Source: Bacillus sp. UNC41MFS5
Lineage (GTDB): Bacteria > Bacillota > Bacilli > Bacillales_B > DSM-18226
DNA length: 64,000 nucleotides
Assembly (NCBI RefSeq): GCF_000686805.1
Contig: NZ_JMLP01000012.1
Span: 62,001 to 126,000 of the forward strand
Reading direction: 5' to 3'
A model generated the notes under the pieces. The model saw nothing but the letters and a program-made list of their open reading frames with translations, was not told where the DNA came from and did not search any database. Positions within the stretch are counted from its first letter, which is position 1; every line of letters starts with the position of its first letter. Position numbers and translations under genes: made by a program. Below, in pieces: positions 56,658 through 64,000 of this stretch.

Positions 56658-58184
56658 TTAGAATTGTCCCTTTTCGATCCTTAAATTTTTAATAAATGGT
56701 GAAAATTCGATTGACTTGAGCCACTCAGCAGCTTTTTCAATATCCTTTGAGAATACCCTATCTTGTTTAATGGATGCTACCTGTTCGCGGGCCTTGTCGT
56801 AAAACAACCTAGTATTTGTGGCCATTTTATCAATCCCGCGGATTTCCACCGCTTGCATCGCACAAATCAGTTCAATTGCCACAACTCTTCGTGCATTTTG
56901 GATAATTTGATAAGCATGCCTTGACGCAATTGTACCCATACTTACATGGTCCTCTTGATTAGCCGATGATGGAATGGAGTCGACACTGGCCGGATGGGCA
57001 AGTGTTTTATTTTCTGATACCAGTGCTGCTGCCGCATATTGCATGATCATTGCACCTGATTGTAAACCAGGTTGAGGACTAAGGAATGCCGGTAAATCAT
57101 TCAACTGCGGATTAACCAATCTTTCAATCCGTCTTTCTGAAATATTTGCCAGTTCAGCCACGGCGATTTTCATAAAATCCATTGCAAAAGCAATCGGCTG
57201 TCCATGGAAATTTCCTCCTGAGATTACCTTTTCCCCATTATCAAAAATTAATGGATTATCTGTTGCTGCATTCATTTCAATTTCTAATTTTTCTTTCACA
57301 TAATCCAGAGCCTGCCACGATGCACCATGAACCTGTGGAATGCAGCGGAGAGAATAAGCATCTTGAACCCGTAACTCGCCCTGCTGTGTAGTTAATAAAC
57401 TATCACTTAAATAACCACGGATTCTTGCTGCTGTATCAATTTGCTGTTTATAACCTCTAGCTACATGAACTTCTTCCGCAAATGCATCGATAATTCCATT
57501 TAACCCTTCCATTGTCATGGCTGCAATTAGCTCACTTTCATGTGCCAGCTGCTCTGCCTCCAAATAGCCGATCACCCCCATAGCTGTCATCGCTTGTGTC
57601 CCATTAATAAGGGCTAAACCTTCTTTTGCCTCCAACGTTAACGGTAAAATCCCTTCTTGTTGGAGTGCTGTAAAAGCCTCCATTTGCTTACCTTTGTAAA
57701 ATACCTCTCCTTCGCCAATTAAAACCAGCGCAAGATGAGAAAGCGGGGCTAAATCACCACTTGCCCCTAGGGAACCTTGTTGTGGAATCACAGGAATGAT
57801 TTCCTGATTCACTAACTCTAATAACTTTTCAATGACTACAGGCCTGACTCCTGAGAAACCCTTGAGGAGTGCGTTAGCTCGTAACAGTACCATTGCTTTG
57901 GAAACTATTTCTGGAAAAGGTTCACCAACCCCGCAGGCATGGGAGCGAATTAAATTAAGCTGGAGGTCTTGAACATGATTTTTATCGATAAGGACGTCGC
58001 TGAATTTCCCAAATCCAGTCGTAATTCCATAAACTACTTTTGATTCTGAAACAATTCTTTCAACTGCTTCACGACTCTTCTTGACTGCTTCCATGCTCTC
58101 ACTTGAGGCCATGACCTTTTGCTTCCGATATAAAACATCTTTCATCTGCTCTAATGTTAAACTTCCACCTGTCAGTATTACCAT
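56658..58184 (-). CDS. hutH: Histidine ammonia-lyase
   Basis: Deaminates histidine to urocanate. About 508 residues with the MIO cofactor triad Ala-Ser-Gly in [19 protein letters not shown] near 142, [13 protein letters not shown] near 53, and the C-terminal [19 protein letters not shown]. The open frame extends 62 codons upstream through the promoter and leader; GAGGAGAGAG just before the ATG at 58184 fixes the start ([13 protein letters not shown]). No hutU, hutI, hutG or hutP is adjacent, so it is a solitary gene with an attenuator-like leader. Confidence 0.93.
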   Translation of the reverse strand: MVILTGGSLTLEQMKDVLYRKQKVMASSESMEAVKKSREAVERIVSESKVVYGITTGFGKFSDVLIDKNHVQDLQLNLIRSHACGVGEPFPEIVSKAMVLLRANALLKGFSGVRPVVIEKLLELVNQEIIPVIPQQGSLGASGDLAPLSHLALVLIGEGEVFYKGKQMEAFTALQQEGILPLTLEAKEGLALINGTQAMTAMGVIGYLEAEQLAHESELIAAMTMEGLNGIIDAFAEEVHVARGYKQQIDTAARIRGYLSDSLLTTQQGELRVQDAYSLRCIPQVHGASWQALDYVKEKLEIEMNAATDNPLIFDNGEKVISGGNFHGQPIAFAMDFMKIAVAELANISERRIERLVNPQLNDLPAFLSPQPGLQSGAMIMQYAAAALVSENKTLAHPASVDSIPSSANQEDHVSMGTIASRHAYQIIQNARRVVAIELICAMQAVEIRGIDKMATNTRLFYDKAREQVASIKQDRVFSKDIEKAAEWLKSIEFSPFIKNLRIEKGQF

Positions 58185-58220
58185 ATCGTCTCTCTCCTCT
58201 ACCACTGTAGTATAATAAAG

Positions 58221-58268
58221 AAAGAGGCTGGATTCCGAATCTAATTGATTGGGAGTCCAGCCTCTTTT
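58221..58268 (-). promoter_or_regulatory. Attenuator-like hairpin in the hutH leader
   Basis: Perfect 12-bp stem AAAGAGGCTGGA / TCCAGCCTCTTT, loop extended by TCC/GGA pairing, with TTTCTTTATT on the minus-strand exit. It lies between the hutH promoter and its ribosome site, where HutP-dependent antitermination acts in B. subtilis, though the UAG-triplet array of HutP sites is not evident. Confidence 0.65.
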
Positions 58269-58340
58269 ATGATGAATTGATTGAATATTTTCAGATGCCT
58301 CATGGGTATCATTCCATTCTTTATCTACCTTAGTGATAAT

Positions 58341-58370
58341 ATTGTATGGTTTGATAAGCTTATTTGTCAA
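58341..58370 (-). promoter_or_regulatory. hutH promoter
   Basis: Consensus -35 TTGACA (58370-58365), 18-bp spacer, -10 TACAAT (58346-58341). The transcript would have a leader of about 150 nt containing the hairpin. Confidence 0.75.
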
Positions 58371-58506
58371 TCTAATTTTCTGAATTTTAGAACGATAACG
58401 CTTTAGCAGGATAATAAATGAAAGGAAAATACTTAAGTTACAAAATATCTTGAGATTCCGTTATACTATATAAAGGTCAAAATGGATGTACCTGAAAGGA
58501 GTAACT

Positions 58507-60597
58507 ATGAAATCTCTTGTACTTGCAGAAAAGCCAAGTGTTGCCCGGGAACTTGCCCGTGTTCTTGGCTGCAATCAAAAACATAAAAGCTATATGGAAG
58601 GAAATCAATACATTGTCACATGGGCACTCGGCCACTTAATCGAATTAAAAATGCCAGAGCATTATGATACGAAATATAAAACATGGAATTTAGAGGATTT
58701 ACCGATTATTCCACAAAAAATGGGCTTGATGGTCATGAAGCAAACCAACCATCAATTCCGTGCAATCGAATCATTAGCAAAACGGAAAGACATTAACGAA
58801 TGTATCATCGCCACTGATGCTGGTCGTGAAGGTGAATTAGTTGCGCGCTGGATTCTTGAAAAGATTCGGTGGAACAAGCCCTTAAAAAGATTATGGATTT
58901 CTTCGCAAACAGATAAAGCCATAAAAGACGGGTTCAAGCAATTAAAGCCAGGTAAACAATTTGAGGATCTCTACCATTCAGCCGTTTGCCGTGCAGAAGC
59001 TGATTGGTTAATCGGATTGAATGTAACAAGAGCACTAACAACGAAATATAAAGACCCACTTTCGGCAGGACGGGTTCAGACCCCTACTCTTGCCCTTGTT
59101 TTGGAACGAGAACAGCAGATTCAATCCTTTGTTCCAAAGGAATATTGGACGATTCGAGCCGATATTGGCCCACTTTCAACAGATTGGGAACGGGACAATG
59201 AAAAGCGCATCTTCGATAAGGCAAAGGCTGAAACCATCCAATCAAAAGTAAATGGTAAAAAGGCGGTGCTAGATAAAATAGACCGCAAGAAAAAATCCGA
59301 GCCACAACCGCTGCCTTATGACTTAACCGAACTACAGCGGGATGCAAACAAGCGATTTGGTTTCTCGGCGAAAAAGACATCATCTGTCTTACAGCGTCTT
59401 TATGAGCAATACAAATTGGTGACATATCCTAGAACTGATTCACGCTATTTAACCACCGATATGATGAACACAATGACAGACCGCTTGCATGGCATGGCAT
59501 CCGGGTATAAAGAAGAAGTTCGTCCGCTTCTTGCAAACAAGGGGATTGTGCTCGCCAAACGCGTCTTTAACAATGAAAAGGTAACAGACCATCACGCAAT
59601 CATCCCAACGGAACAAAGACTTAATCTAAGTGAACTTGATTCAGACGAAAGAAAACTTTATGACATCATTGCTAGACGTTTCTTAGCATTGTTTTTACCT
59701 GCTTATGAATTTGAAACCATACAGGCAACATTTAAAGTTGATGGCGAAACCTTTACCGCCAAAGAAACAAATGTAATTGAATTGGGCTTTAAAAAGGTAT
59801 TAGGAAGAGAAGGATCGGAACAATTGACTACTGGACTGCAAAAATTAACTCAAGGTCAGTCCTTTTCGGTAAAAAATTGCTCAATCAATCAAAAATGGAC
59901 TGAGCCGCCGCAGCGCTATTCCGAAGCTGATGTTCTGTCACAAATGGAGAAATTCGGACTAGGGACGCCAGCAACCAGAGCAGAAATTATTGAAAGACTC
60001 GTGGAAACGGAAGTCGTTGAACGACAGAATGGGCGATTCCACTCAACGAAAAAAGGCAAGCAGCTTATTGATCTTGTTAATGATGAATTAAAGTCACCGG
60101 AACTAACGGCCAAATGGGAGCAAGAACTTGAGAAGATTTCCAAAGGAAAGGCAGATCCGAAAGCCTTTTTACAAAAGATCCGCCGCCAAACGGAGCAGCT
60201 GGTTTCTGAAATTAAAAAAAGTGAAAAATCCTACCGTGCCCACAATTTAACCGGTTCGAGATGTCCGGAATGTAACGAATTCCTAAAGGAACGGAATACA
60301 AAGGAAGGCAAAATTCTCGTTTGCTCAAGTCCAGAGTGTTCCTTCCGAAAACGAAAGGATCCAAAGCTTTCCAACCGTCGTTGTCCGCAATGCCATAAAA
60401 AAATGGAGATTCATGATGGAAAAGCAGGCACGTACTTCCAATGCCGCCGCTGTAATGTCGTTGAAAAAGCAGAAGACAAGAAAAAAGCAGTCAATAAAAA
60501 GGAAGCACAAAAGCTCGTCCAGAAATATACACAAAAAGAAGATTTCGGAACCAGCTTAGGTGATTTACTAAAACAAGCCTTAAACAATCAGGAATAA
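58507..60597 (+). CDS. topB: DNA topoisomerase III
   Basis: Type IA topoisomerase. About 696 residues: TOPRIM domain starting MKSLVLAEKPSVARELARVLGC with ATDAGREGEL near 103, IGLNVTRALT and the active-site tyrosine in YPRTDSRYL near 306, then two C-terminal zinc-ribbon-like modules (CPECNEFL...CSSPEC and CPQCHKKM...CRRC). ATG 58507 with AAAGGAG 6 nt upstream is preferred to ATG 58486. Divergent from hutH. Confidence 0.95.
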   Translation: MKSLVLAEKPSVARELARVLGCNQKHKSYMEGNQYIVTWALGHLIELKMPEHYDTKYKTWNLEDLPIIPQKMGLMVMKQTNHQFRAIESLAKRKDINECIIATDAGREGELVARWILEKIRWNKPLKRLWISSQTDKAIKDGFKQLKPGKQFEDLYHSAVCRAEADWLIGLNVTRALTTKYKDPLSAGRVQTPTLALVLEREQQIQSFVPKEYWTIRADIGPLSTDWERDNEKRIFDKAKAETIQSKVNGKKAVLDKIDRKKKSEPQPLPYDLTELQRDANKRFGFSAKKTSSVLQRLYEQYKLVTYPRTDSRYLTTDMMNTMTDRLHGMASGYKEEVRPLLANKGIVLAKRVFNNEKVTDHHAIIPTEQRLNLSELDSDERKLYDIIARRFLALFLPAYEFETIQATFKVDGETFTAKETNVIELGFKKVLGREGSEQLTTGLQKLTQGQSFSVKNCSINQKWTEPPQRYSEADVLSQMEKFGLGTPATRAEIIERLVETEVVERQNGRFHSTKKGKQLIDLVNDELKSPELTAKWEQELEKISKGKADPKAFLQKIRRQTEQLVSEIKKSEKSYRAHNLTGSRCPECNEFLKERNTKEGKILVCSSPECSFRKRKDPKLSNRRCPQCHKKMEIHDGKAGTYFQCRRCNVVEKAEDKKKAVNKKEAQKLVQKYTQKEDFGTSLGDLLKQALNNQE

Positions 60598-60599
60598 TT

Positions 60600-60636
60600 A
60601 TAAATGGTAAGCACTCAGGATGTGCTTACCATTTAT
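60600..60636 (+). terminator. Hairpin after topB
   Basis: Perfect 15-bp stem ATAAATGGTAAGCAC / GTGCTTACCATTTAT; tail TGTTGTAAGTTTTT is only moderately T-rich. Confidence 0.7.
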
Positions 60637-60700
60637 GTTGTAAGTTTTTCGATTCGGCTAGTATTATGGTTGGTCAAAATTTTAGAAACGAGGATAATCT

Positions 60701-61969
60701 ATGAGGATTAGGGATTGGGATCCTAATTTAAAGGTTCGCTTGTTTAGCGAAGCAATGATGAATATCACATTTTGGATGTTTTTTCCGTTCTTAACGATTT
60801 ACTTCGCAGAAGAGTTCGGTAAAAGTAAAGCAGGATTATTATTAGTTTTTTCACAGGTTTTTTCTGTACTTGCTAACCTTATGGGCGGATACTGTGCTGA
60901 CCGGTTCGGGCGCAAACGAATGATGGTTCTATCAGCTATCGGTCAAGGCCTTTCGTTTATCGCATTTGGCTTCGCAAGCTCACCCTGGTATGAATCCCCG
61001 TGGATGGGCTTTGTGGCTTTTGCAGTAGCCGGTGTATTCGGTTCCTTTTATTGGCCTGCCAGCCAAGCGATGGTAGCCGATGTTGTCGATGAAAAAGACA
61101 GAAGCAATGTGTTTGCCATTTTTTACACATCTATTAATATTGCGGTTGTGATTGGCCCGATTTTAGGTGCGATTTTTTATGTTCATTACCGCTTCCAACT
61201 ATTACTTGTCGCTGGGTTAGTTTGTATTTCCTTAGGACTTATTCTAGCCAAATGGACCCGTGAAACAGTCCCGGTTAATCAAAGCGCTTTTTCGTCTGAT
61301 GGGAAATGGTATTACTTTTTAAAAAATCAGCTGGAGGATTATTCACTCATTGTTAAAGATAAAACGTTTCTGTTATTTATCCTTGCAGGAGTATTAGCTG
61401 GGCAAACATTTATGCAATTGGATTTGTTGATTCCAGTTTATATAAAGGATGTCTTCCAAACTCAAAGTCTATTTTCAATAGGGAATTGGTCGTTTTCAGT
61501 CAATGGTGAGCAGGCCTTTGGTTTGGTACTTGCAGAAAATGGCTTCCTCGTCGCTCTTCTGACAGTGATTGTCACAAAGTGGATGAGTACTTATTATGAA
61601 AGAAATGTATTTGTTCTCTCGTCAGTTGTGTACGCCATTTCAATGATTCTTTTTAGTCAAACCACGTGGGTTTGGGGTTTAATGATCGCGATGGCGGTTT
61701 TCACTTTTGCTGAATTAATGGGGGCTGGGCTCCAGCAAAGCTTTGTATCGCGACTTGCTCCTGAGCATATGCGCGGTCAATATTTCGCCGCTGCAAGCCT
61801 TCGGTTTACCATAAGCCGAACCATTGCACCGCTAGCAATTCCAATGACGGTATTGCTTGGCTATAACTGGACCTTTTTCGTGTTAGTTTTTCTTGCCTTG
61901 TTAAGTGCTGGGATGTATTGGTTCATGTTTTATTCATTTGAAAAACAAAAGTTTAGAACACAGATATAA
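60701..61969 (+). CDS. MFS transporter (multidrug-type)
   Basis: 422 residues, 12 membrane segments. MMNITFWMFFPFLTIYFAEEFGKSKAGLLLV in TM1, MGGYCADRFGRKRMMVLSAIGQGL (loop 2-3 motif), FYWPASQAMVADVVDEKDRSNVFAIFYTSINIAVVIGPILGAIF near 115-160, and a large soluble insertion between TM6 and TM8. Resembles Bacillus multidrug efflux MFS proteins; substrate unknown. GAGGAT ribosome site. Confidence 0.87.
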   Translation: MRIRDWDPNLKVRLFSEAMMNITFWMFFPFLTIYFAEEFGKSKAGLLLVFSQVFSVLANLMGGYCADRFGRKRMMVLSAIGQGLSFIAFGFASSPWYESPWMGFVAFAVAGVFGSFYWPASQAMVADVVDEKDRSNVFAIFYTSINIAVVIGPILGAIFYVHYRFQLLLVAGLVCISLGLILAKWTRETVPVNQSAFSSDGKWYYFLKNQLEDYSLIVKDKTFLLFILAGVLAGQTFMQLDLLIPVYIKDVFQTQSLFSIGNWSFSVNGEQAFGLVLAENGFLVALLTVIVTKWMSTYYERNVFVLSSVVYAISMILFSQTTWVWGLMIAMAVFTFAELMGAGLQQSFVSRLAPEHMRGQYFAAASLRFTISRTIAPLAIPMTVLLGYNWTFFVLVFLALLSAGMYWFMFYSFEKQKFRTQI

Positions 61970-62074
61970 AAACCAGTCAATAATTCATCAATATTTGTAC
62001 TAAATTGTTCACATTTGCCCAATTTGTATTATAATTAACTTATAAAGATAATTAATATAAGGGCGGTGGAAACA

Positions 62075-62191
62075 ATGGAATTATCCCAGTTCATGGCTCC
62101 AACATCATTATCAGGTATTATTACATTCTTAGTACTATTTTCCGCAGGTGTTTATTTTAATATAAAAGTATACGGCAGCAAGATGCAGTAA
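62075..62191 (+). CDS. Small single-pass membrane protein, 38 aa
   Basis: MELSQFMAPTSLSGIITFLV then LFSAGVYFNIKVYGSKMQ: one membrane helix and a short basic tail. GGCGGTGG stands 6 nt before the ATG and a promoter-like TTCACA-16-TATAAT lies upstream (about 62008-62035). No family recognised. Confidence 0.55.
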   Translation: MELSQFMAPTSLSGIITFLVLFSAGVYFNIKVYGSKMQ

Positions 62192-62303
62192 GGATGAAAA
62201 TCTTTACTGTTTTTTTGCATCCTCTTGTGCAATTGGTAATAGTTTCTTTTTCTAGTTAATAACGCTACAATATAGGGAGATTCAGAAAAAAGGAGACGTA
62301 CAT

Positions 62304-63536
62304 ATGAGTCAATTTAAAAAAACTCTTGAAAAATATGCTGAACTAGCTGTTAAGGTTGGGGTAAATGTTCAGAAAGGTCAAACTCTAGTCGTTAATGCTA
62401 CATTAGATGCGGCGAATTTTGTTCGTCTAATTGTTAGAAAAGCCTACGAAACTGGTGCTCAAAATGTCATCGTCAACTGGAACGACGATACTGTAACAAG
62501 AACAAAATATGACTTAGCTCCAGACGATGCTTTTCTTGAGTATCCTGTTTGGCGTGCCAAAGAAATGGAAGACCTAGCAGCCAAGGGTGCAGCCTTTATG
62601 TCAGTTATTTCTACTAGCCCAGATTTATTAAAAGGTGTGAATCCAGAACGGATTTCTAACTTTAATAAAGCTGCCGGAACAGCATTGGCCAATTATCGGA
62701 AGGCCGTACAATCTGATAAGGTGAGTTGGACGGTTATCGCCGCTGCTTCACCTGCATGGGCTGCAAAAGTATTCCCTGATGAGCCTGCTGAAAACCAAGT
62801 CAATAAGCTTTGGGATGCGATTTTTAAAGCAGTACGTGCAGACGTTGAAAATCCAGTAGAAGCTTGGAAGAAACATGATGAAACCCTTCATGAAAAAGTT
62901 CATTATTTAAATGAAAAACGATACCAAAAGCTTCATTACACAGCGCCTGGTACAGACTTAACGATTGAACTTCCTGAAAAACACATCTGGGTGGGCGCAG
63001 GCAGTGTCAATGAAAATGGCTTCGAGTTTATGGCAAACATGCCGACCGAAGAAGTGTTCACTGTCCCATATCGAACCGGTGTGAATGGTACAGTTGCCAG
63101 TACAAAACCTTTAAGCTATGGTGGAAATATTATTGACCGCTTTTCAATTACATTTGAAAATGGAAAAATTGTTGGCGTGAAAGCAGAAGAAGGCGAAGAA
63201 ATTCTAAAGCGTCTTGTTGATACGGATGAAGGCTCCCATTATCTTGGTGAAGTTGCACTTGTACCATATAATTCACCAATTTCCCTATCAAATGTCCTAT
63301 TCTTTAATACATTATTTGATGAGAATGCCTCAAACCATTTAGCGATCGGCAGTGCCTATGCTTTCTGTATCGAAGGCGGAAAGAAAATGTCTTCTGAAGA
63401 ATTGAAAGAGCACGGTCTAAACGAAAGTATCACCCACGTAGATTTCATGATTGGTTCCACTGAGATGGACATCGATGGAATCACCGCTGATGGCAAAACA
63501 GAACCCGTGTTTAGAGGCGGAAACTGGGCTTTTTAA
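62304..63536 (+). CDS. ampS: Aminopeptidase, M29 family (AmpS)
   Basis: Metal-dependent (Co/Zn) aminopeptidase of the thermophilic-aminopeptidase T family. 410 residues: LEKYAELAVKVGVNVQKGQTLVVNA at the N-terminus, YTAPGTDLTIELPEKHIWVGAG near 213, NMPTEEVFTVPYRTGVNGTV near 250 with the first metal glutamate, and the C-terminal LGEVALVPYNSPIS, NHLAIGSAYAFCIEGG and HVDFMIGSTEMDIDG, which hold the second glutamate, histidine and aspartate ligands. Cytoplasmic peptide turnover. AAAAGGAG ribosome site. Confidence 0.93.
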   Translation: MSQFKKTLEKYAELAVKVGVNVQKGQTLVVNATLDAANFVRLIVRKAYETGAQNVIVNWNDDTVTRTKYDLAPDDAFLEYPVWRAKEMEDLAAKGAAFMSVISTSPDLLKGVNPERISNFNKAAGTALANYRKAVQSDKVSWTVIAAASPAWAAKVFPDEPAENQVNKLWDAIFKAVRADVENPVEAWKKHDETLHEKVHYLNEKRYQKLHYTAPGTDLTIELPEKHIWVGAGSVNENGFEFMANMPTEEVFTVPYRTGVNGTVASTKPLSYGGNIIDRFSITFENGKIVGVKAEEGEEILKRLVDTDEGSHYLGEVALVPYNSPISLSNVLFFNTLFDENASNHLAIGSAYAFCIEGGKKMSSEELKEHGLNESITHVDFMIGSTEMDIDGITADGKTEPVFRGGNWAF

Positions 63537-63540
63537 TAAA

Positions 63541-63750
63541 GCGTAAGCGCCCTGTTCAGCGGCGTATGGCCTCCTCGAAAGAGCTCACGCTCTTTCTTCG
63601 TGCGATGCTTATGCTACCGAAGCCTTCCTTGTGGAGCGCTCCAACTGAGATAAAGGAAACACGAAGAGCCGGAGGCGCATTCGTGCTTGACTTATCGTAG
63701 GGCGGAGAGCGAAGGACACTAGCCGCTAGGGCACTGGAGCTAGACAGTAA
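63541..63750. repeat. GC-richer dispersed intergenic repeat
   Basis: Starts AAAGCGTAAGCGCCCTGTTC and ends ACTGGAGCTAGACAG. The body is much more GC-rich than its surroundings with several short stems (for example AAGAGCTCACGCTCTT). I recognise this as a common Bacillaceae intergenic repeat; it contains no gene. Confidence 0.65.
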
Positions 63751-63767
63751 TCTAAGTTCAGAAACTT

Positions 63768-63794
63768 AAAGAGCAGGATCACCTGCTCTTTTTT
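63768..63794 (+). terminator. Terminator after ampS
   Basis: Perfect 10-bp stem AAAGAGCAGG / CCTGCTCTTT, four-base loop, followed by TTTA. Confidence 0.9.
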
Positions 63795-63906
63795 ATATTA
63801 TCCGATTGCCTAAAGTATTCGGACATGTCGAACTCGAAATTGCCATTATAGATGATTAAGAGGTAGAATAGATAATTAACAAAAAAGCTGGTAGGAGGAC
63901 GTTCTT

Positions 63907-64000
63907 ATGTGGAATGAATTTAAACAGTTTGCCATGAAAGGCAATGTTATTGATTTAGCTGTCGGTGTTATTATCGGTGGGGCGTTTGGAAAAATTGTCT
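63907..64000 (+). CDS. mscL: Large-conductance mechanosensitive channel MscL (partial, runs off the window)
   Basis: The first 31 codons read [20 protein letters not shown] then [11 protein letters not shown], the characteristic N-terminal amphipathic helix and TM1 start of MscL, which releases osmolytes on hypo-osmotic shock. GGAGG lies 9 nt before the ATG. The gene is cut by the window end. Confidence 0.93.
   Translation, partial: MWNEFKQFAMKGNVIDLAVGVIIGGAFGKIV

Noticed and set aside
58270..58370. 62-codon N-terminal extension of HutH
   Set aside because: It would be read from the promoter and leader hairpin; the proper ribosome site and the family start coincide at 58184.

Overview
The window looks like chromosomal DNA of an endospore-forming Bacillaceae species (Bacillus/Neobacillus type). 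It is AT-rich with strong Shine-Dalgarno sequences, frequent GTG/TTG starts and many T-tailed hairpin terminators. Gene order at 39.8-54.8 kb broadly follows the yfj/yfk/yfl block of Bacillus subtilis (TrmA-family methyltransferase, pdaA, yfkD, yfkE, yfkF, yfkH, yfkK, Map). A pdaA gene and a Sin regulatory pair support a sporulating, biofilm-capable cell. All identifications come from reading the sequence; no database search was run.

Layout. 0-3 kb: last two steps of a meta-cleavage pathway (aldolase plus acylating acetaldehyde dehydrogenase) with an IclR regulator. 3-11 kb: housekeeping and hypothetical genes, then a MarR-MMPL export pair. 11-22.5 kb: an aldarate (glucarate/galactarate) locus with gudD, semialdehyde dehydrogenase, ketodeoxyglucarate dehydratase, a GntR repressor with three matching operators, a GudP-type transporter, garD, and a LarA-like nickel-pincer enzyme with its cofactor enzyme LarE, divergent from a LysR gene. 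22.5-28 kb: a beta-glucoside PTS operon behind two tandem antiterminator/terminator modules, with only a stub left of the licT-type antiterminator gene. 28.8-39.9 kb: an accessory island apparently integrated in the 3' end of rlmCD. It has a displaced gene end, a broken serine recombinase, two phage terminase stubs, a truncated IS110 transposase, two broken alcohol dehydrogenases and an intact RpiR-controlled operon resembling E. coli ygcW-ygcU-ygcE-ygcS. 39.8-54.8 kb: conserved core. 54.8-64 kb: sinR and a convergent sinI-like gene preceded by a c-di-GMP-I riboswitch, a solitary hutH with an attenuator-like leader, topB, an MFS gene, ampS and the start of mscL.

Most notable: the sinI-like antirepressor gene (40 codons) sits behind a near-canonical c-di-GMP class I aptamer and a Spo0A-box-like promoter. 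If real, this wires the second messenger directly into the SinR biofilm switch. Also notable are the island with its duplicated attachment sequence, the orphaned double RAT leader, and the LarA/LarE pair inside the aldarate locus.
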